Source of the DNA: Phlegmacium glaucopus
Lineage: Eukaryota > Basidiomycota > Agaricomycetes > Agaricales > Cortinariaceae
DNA: 64,000 nt
Reading direction: 5' to 3'
NCBI GenBank assembly: GCA_015039465.1
Contig: MU130381.1
Location: forward strand, 174,080-238,079
Shown: in pieces, positions 58,606-64,000 of the stretch
Layout: each line of letters opens with the position of its first letter
How positions within the stretch are numbered: the stretch's first letter is position 1
Position numbers and translations under genes: made by a program
The notes under the pieces: generated by a model
Databases searched by the model: none
What the model was told of the DNA's origin: nothing
What the model saw: the letters and a program-made list of their open reading frames with translations, nothing else

Positions 58606-61600
58606 CTACGCCCGGGAGAGCATACCCCCTTCAACTACTTTATATATCTTTCCACTTCTCGTTCTTCTCCGTCCTCGTTGCCACCACCGCATTATTAATC
58701 CAACCAACCCACTGACATTCGGTGTCCCCCACTCTTCAAATGCCATGGATATCCCTACATTCACCACTGCGGCGACCAACAACACGTAGCGGCCGACGAC
58801 GGGTAAATGCATCAATGTCAAAATGTTTGAAACGGCTTGTGGAGGTGCCAGTAACAAGAGGATATTGAATCCCGAAAGTAATCCTATGCAACACAGAAGC
58901 CAACCTTTGATTGTATATCAGTTCATCTTTTCTTCCATGGAAACGGAACCACAGTACCATTCGTCCACATTGATTGCCGATATGGAGGGCCAATGCTGAA
59001 GACTGCTGCTACGAGGATATACTGGAAGCATGAGATCAAAAACAGCACCGAGTTCTCATAGTTGGTAGATTCCAGCTTGTTGCCGCCACCGTGTGGTAAG
59101 GATTTGGGAGGCAGTGTATACCTGTCAAGAAATGACTCCTGAATCCGATCAAGACGTCATCAACACACGAAATAACACACCATTCCTGCCGGCGAACCCA
59201 AATATATGCCCAGCCTTGTACAGCACTCATAATGAGGATTTGCCCAATAATGCTCGACAGGACCTTCTTGGACACCAGACTGGCCGTCGGTCGCTTCGGG
59301 TATATTCGAGGATATGGAAGTGTTCGGCCCACTACATTTTTAGTGAGCTTGAAAGGTCTGATAGATATTAGCCAACATACTTGTTACAGCAACCGGTATA
59401 ATGATGAAGAGATCAATGTAAAGAAACTGCAATGAGCAATGGTCAACTGAAGAATTTCCTGTCCCTTCAGAGACTTACCTGAAAGTCTCCTAGAGATGAA
59501 GCAAAAGAATATAGTAGAGTGACAGAAGTGAATTGGATCATGGAATACAAAGCCCTAAAACAGTGTCATGCTTAGTTGTGCATCAGACAATATCTTTACT
59601 TACATGTACTTGAAGCAGCTGAAACTGGTGACTAACGCGCAACGTCCCTCCTTGATAAGTTCAATAACACATCCGATGTCGGGAGTACTAGTCGTAAACG
59701 GGGCAGCCACACTAGCTTCTGCTTCAGACAATGAGATTCCAACATCTGCGGCTTTGAGAGCGGCGCAGTCGTTGGCCCCATCGCCACACATGAGAACAGT
59801 ATATCCAAGAGTCTGCAGACGCTCAATAACTTCGTTTTTTTCATCCGGTGACATCCTTGCAAAAATCTGGGTTTTTACCAGCATCTACTATTGACGTTAA
59901 TGTCATTTTTGCACGGACAGTTAATGAACCTAACCCGTTGCAAAGTCTCCAGAGGCGCATAATTTAACATCCAGCGAAAGACATCTCCAGTAATCACAAG
60001 CGAGTAGTCTTGATAATTGATCTCGTCTCCTTCTACGGCATGATGTGGGGGTGGAGTCGTAGGTTTCAGGCTATAGGAATCTAACTTCCATGTCGCATCA
60101 TCCATACATGACCACACCAGCTTTGATGTTGGTGTCGTTGAATTCCCTGGAGTAAAAGTTACTTGACGAAAACTTCTCACAAAGAAGACGAACCTCGAGC
60201 AAATGACGGCGAGAACACGTGCGCAGCTTGGCTGATGAGATCACATTCGCGAGCTACGCTAACAGCAGTCAAGGGATTGTCCCCTGTGATCATTCGACAT
60301 GCAAGATGGGCAGAACGTAATGCTTGAATAGCGGGCGTTGTTCCTGGTTTAAGTTTATTTTCAAAAATCACTAAACCCAGGAATCGAAGCCCAGATTCTG
60401 CCTGATCCCTAATGCACACTCATTAGCTACCATAGATATGACGTTCATTCAGTGGCACCTTTTCATCTTCTGCGCCTTGAGCCACGATAATCCCCCTATG
60501 CTCTTGCCAGCAACGGCGATGACACGGTATCCGCGCTTTGTATAATACGATAGCAGGTCATCGTAGTCACTAGGGACTAAAATGGATCGACAGTCAGCAG
60601 TTCTTGTTGCAATATCTCTAAGACACTCACAAGATGACTTGTCACAGATGTCCATCATCACTTCAGGAGCCCCTTTCACGTAAATTTCCATGCTACTGCT
60701 TTTGAGCCTTTTGACGATAACACTCATTCTACGAAGAGCAGACACGAATTCGAATGCACGAATAACACCCAATTCAAGGAAATGTGCATGCTGACAAGAT
60801 AAAACGCTCAATCACCATCCTGCAGTAAATAAGAAACCCGCTCACTTTTGAGTCTCCTTTTAAAGCATCCTCCACACGAAACTGTGCGCTTCCAGGGGGC
60901 CGGACAATGGTTTGCACTAAAGCTGTTTGCTCGATGACGGTACCTTTAGCCTTGATATTGCCCGTTCCTGTAATGCGTCCCTCATCTAACGTCCATCGCG
61001 TGAAACCGAACATTTTCACATCTAGCGGGTCCCCAATGGTTTCGCCATCTACCATCTTCAAAGAGTGACACGTCGCCAGAGCGTGCAGAAAAGAAGCCTT
61101 GTGTTGGCTTAGTGGTAGATCATGTACATCATCCAAAAGCTCCCCAAATCGATTGACGTTCTTTTCCAGACTACGGACCCCGAGAATATCGAGACCATCT
61201 TCGGTCAATGTCCCTGTCTTGTCAAAGCAACAAACGTTGATTTTACCAGCAATGTTTACCCTGCTTGGGGAGATGCAGAAGATGCCAAATTTCCGTAGTC
61301 GGCCAATGGCGAAACTGGTTCCTATTGATAAAGTTGCTGGTAGGGCGGGTGGCACGACAACAGTGATCAGGTCCAGAGCACGGACGACAATGGTGTGCCA
61401 TGGTAGCTGGGTGACTTATGTTGAAACCGCATCGGAACTAGAGAAACGGAGCACTCACACCAATTTTGACAAACTCGACTGTACTAAAGCAGAACCCAAG
61501 GATAGCGATGCAAGCAAGAACGCTAATAAACCTAACGGCATCTCTGTAGAACTTGAACCCAATAGGTTTCGGAAACAGCATCGATCTGATTAGAGCTCCC

Positions 61601-63890
61601 TTCGTGGTATTAAAGCCTAGGCTTAATCAGCAAGGGCAATCTGGATAAGGAATGACGATGACTTACCTGTCCTCGCCACAAGAGCGAGTGCAGGTCGTTG
61701 TCCATCAGACATGATAGCGCCACGAACTCGCACAACCCGAGTACCACCATACAAGAATCCTTTCGCATTTTCCTCCTTGTTTTCGCGCCATTTTGTCAGG
61801 TCGTCATCTTTGATCGGAATTTTGCTGACAGGAACGCTTTCTCCAGTGAGCATGCTCTCATTCACTATTGCATCACCAGAGAGTAGAAATAGATCCGCTG
61901 GAACTATAGAAAAGTTGGAAGTCGATAGATTAACAATATCTCCTGGTACTAGATCAGTTGAGTCGCATTCTGTCCCTGTCAGCGGATAGTCACATCAGCG
62001 CCATGTAAAAGTATAAGAACAGAACGCACAAGATCCATCGCGGTAAGCATCCATTTTGCAAAAAATACGGGACATTTTTCTCATTCGGGAAATGGTCTGC
62101 CAACCCATTCATTACAAGTCCGCTTTCACTCTAGGCAATTTGTGCTCTGACCTTCTGGGTTTCGATGAGAGTCGTGGTTATGCTTGCGACAGATATAAGA
62201 CCGATGCAAAAGGCATAGTAGTAGTAGTTGTCAATGCACCACAGAAAGATGCTAGCAATTTGAAACACGTAGAAAGGATGAATGACCTATAAATGACATT
62301 AATTATTGTTGCAAGAAGAACATATGAAAACTAACCTCGTTGACCAAGAGAGATATTGCCGATTTTCCCTCAATATCAATCTCGTTTTTCCCGAAAAGAA
62401 TCATCCGTTGGGCCCTTGTGGCTTCATCGACACCATTTTGGACGGGAAAAACGCCTACCCAGCTAGGATCCCTCCAATCCCTTTTGAAGACGTAGTGAGA
62501 TGGCGAAGCAAGATGTGAAGACCAAACAAACCTAACCATATGGAAGAGACCCGTTCGTGGATCAACAGCAAAACGTGTATACCGATAGTCGACGACAAGG
62601 AGATGGCTCAGCATGCCATCTCGAACGTCATAATCTTTAACTGGTTTCACCGCTTCTGTTCCCTGATCTATTGGAACTGTTTGTGGAAACACAGTCGATA
62701 TGTGATGTGGATATTTGAGCACTTGTATAGGAAGCAACATGATGGCTTTGTAGGACGACTGAGATGTGTTTAGAAGACAGAGGGTAGTCACAATATAGGA
62801 AACTGACTTCGACAACCAAGAATCCATTATGGCCTTCAATAAATCCCTTCTCGCGCGCGACCCAGCGAAGCCACAAATACGGAAACCAATGTCCAAGTAA
62901 AGGAAGAATACCTAAAGTCAGAATGCAACTTGCACGCCATAGCCAAGCACGCCATAGTATGGTCTCATACCCTACAAAGCGGAGCGTATTGTCTTCGTCG
63001 GGAATATATACAGTTTGCCTGCTCGGTGGGCCCGGCGGAGGTGGATCGAGCAGCGTAAATGTGGTGTCCATGTCAATACGAGCTTCACCGCCGAACACCG
63101 GGTCCAAGCTGAGTAAAGGAAGAGTTTGATTTCCTTCACCAGGGCTTTGCGGTTCAGAATCATATTCCATGCTCGCAGTGATGGATGCATTGTCACGCAG
63201 AACATTCAAAGAATGTTGGGAATCATCTTCAGAAGCCTCTTCTCCGGACGAATATCCCCATCGTTCGTCTTCGTTATCGTCTGTATCTAATGCATTTTCG
63301 GAAGCCCTGGAGCGCCTTGAGATTTGACTCATAGATGAACGTTGCGATATTGAAGGCCGTCGTTCATCAGGACTGTCGGGAGCGCCAGGTCTTCCAAAAA
63401 TATTGGCCAGGCTTTCGAAAACAGACGAGCGCGCTGGCGGAGATAATGGCTTTTGCCGCCAATCCCGCCCCCTACTTGGGTCGTTGACATCATCCTCACT
63501 GAGCAATGGGTCAAACTCGTCTTGATCCCTGTAGTCAACGGTCGCGCCATCCACGCTTTGACGTGATACCCGACTACTCCTACTATCCCTTCGTTTCTTG
63601 CGTGAGCCATGAGAATCAAAGCTCTTTCTCCGAGTTTGCGACCAGGCATCGCCGCTTCTCCTTCCTAACTCAAGGTGTGACATTCTGGAAACGCTGCTGG
63701 GGTTTACAGAGTGGCCAGGTCCAGAGAACATAGCGCCGTCTCCATCCGCGTCATAGTATGTATTATATTGGGAGTCACGTCGAGCATGGCGGTTGTTGTC
63801 CAAGGCATTATCTATATCAATGGCAGATGCACCTTCAGTATAGTCATATGAGGAGGGACCAGCCTCAGGGGAAGACACGATTGGAGCCAT
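58606..63890 (-). CDS. YPK9: P5B-type cation-transporting ATPase (Ypk9/ATP13A2 family)
   Basis: Large vacuolar/lysosomal-type P5 ATPase; animal ATP13A2 exports polyamines. Start [20 protein letters not shown] at 63890, then a long Ser/Asp-rich cytosolic N-terminus. The P5B N-terminal membrane part is [33 protein letters not shown]. Next are actuator TGES ([18 protein letters not shown]), the P5-specific [11 protein letters not shown] in M4, phosphorylation site [19 protein letters not shown], nucleotide domain [12 protein letters not shown] and [28 protein letters not shown], hinge [20 protein letters not shown] and [16 protein letters not shown]-terminal membrane helices end near EGGMLSRA at 58606. 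PPALP (not PPELP) and the length, roughly 1,400-1,500 residues, point to P5B rather than P5A. The phosphorylated Asp and hinge are intact. Many short introns; the upstream frame stays open past the chosen ATG. Confidence 0.92.
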
Positions 63891-64000
63891 CTCCAGCACG
63901 TCAGCCCTCAATGTTGGATACCTTGAGGAAGTCGTCTTGCTGTACTGATAATCGACCAAATAAACAAACGATAGGAATCGTTCAATAACGACTGTCAACA

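Overview
The window is nuclear DNA of a filamentous basidiomycete, most likely an Agaricomycete. Genes are closely packed on both strands and are broken by many 50-70 nt GT-AG introns. Branch sites of the CTAAT/CTGAC type are visible, and the encoded proteins match fungal housekeeping families. Coordinates given for genes run from start codon to stop codon and include introns, which I spliced by eye from reading frame and family motifs. UTRs are not defined unless stated.

Layout. 1-2.5 kb: the 5' two-thirds of MCM2 (running off the left edge) and a twin-CX9C Emi1-like gene, both on minus. 2.6-3.9 kb: an HSL-type esterase (+), head to head with Emi1. 4.4-6.0 kb: a formate/nitrite transporter (-). 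7.1-10.1 kb: a Mei2-like RNA-binding protein (-). 11 kb: mitochondrial ribosomal protein bS6m (+). 11.7-15.7 kb: a HAD hydrolase (-) and a secreted S41-type peptidase-like protein (+) whose start codons overlap. 15.9-19.6 kb: Tudor-SN/SND1 (-). 20.2-21.8 kb: a CaMKK-like kinase (-). 22.3-26.5 kb: UPF2 (-), head to head with an ATRIP/Rad26-like checkpoint protein (26.6-29.9 kb, +). 29.9-31.4 kb: a LARGE-like glycosyltransferase (-). 31.6-32.9 kb: a secreted class-3 lipase (-). 33-35.4 kb: gene-poor, with a small MITE. 35.4-36.6 kb: an amidohydrolase (+). 38.5-41.1 kb: an unrecognised, largely disordered protein (+). 41.3-43.4 kb: CCT6 (+). 43.6-47.3 kb: SET9/Suv4-20 methyltransferase (-). 47.5-48.8 kb: five-unit polyubiquitin (-). 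49.5-50.2 kb: a larger MITE-like element. 51.3-52.4 kb: a FAM72 homologue (-), head to head with RRP17 (52.6-53.4 kb, +). 54.2-55.2 kb: Bos1 SNARE (+). 55.6-57.0 kb: a metallo-beta-lactamase-fold enzyme (-). 57.3-58.4 kb: a Ser/Thr-rich single-pass membrane protein (-). 58.6-63.9 kb: a P5B-type ATPase (Ypk9/ATP13A2, -).

The genes do not form an evident pathway or secondary-metabolite cluster. Most are conserved single genes of replication, RNA decay, translation, protein folding and membrane traffic. The accessory content is small: secreted lipase and peptidase, esterase, and two non-autonomous DNA elements with matching terminal motifs and 8-bp target duplications. I saw no CRISPR, rRNA or convincing tRNA. 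The most unusual observations are a 10-nt micro-exon at the start of SND1, a GC-AG intron in the S41 gene, overlapping divergent start codons at 12.68 kb, the MITE pair, and an unassigned conserved-looking domain at 39.7-40.1 kb. I did not find a convincing new multi-gene system.
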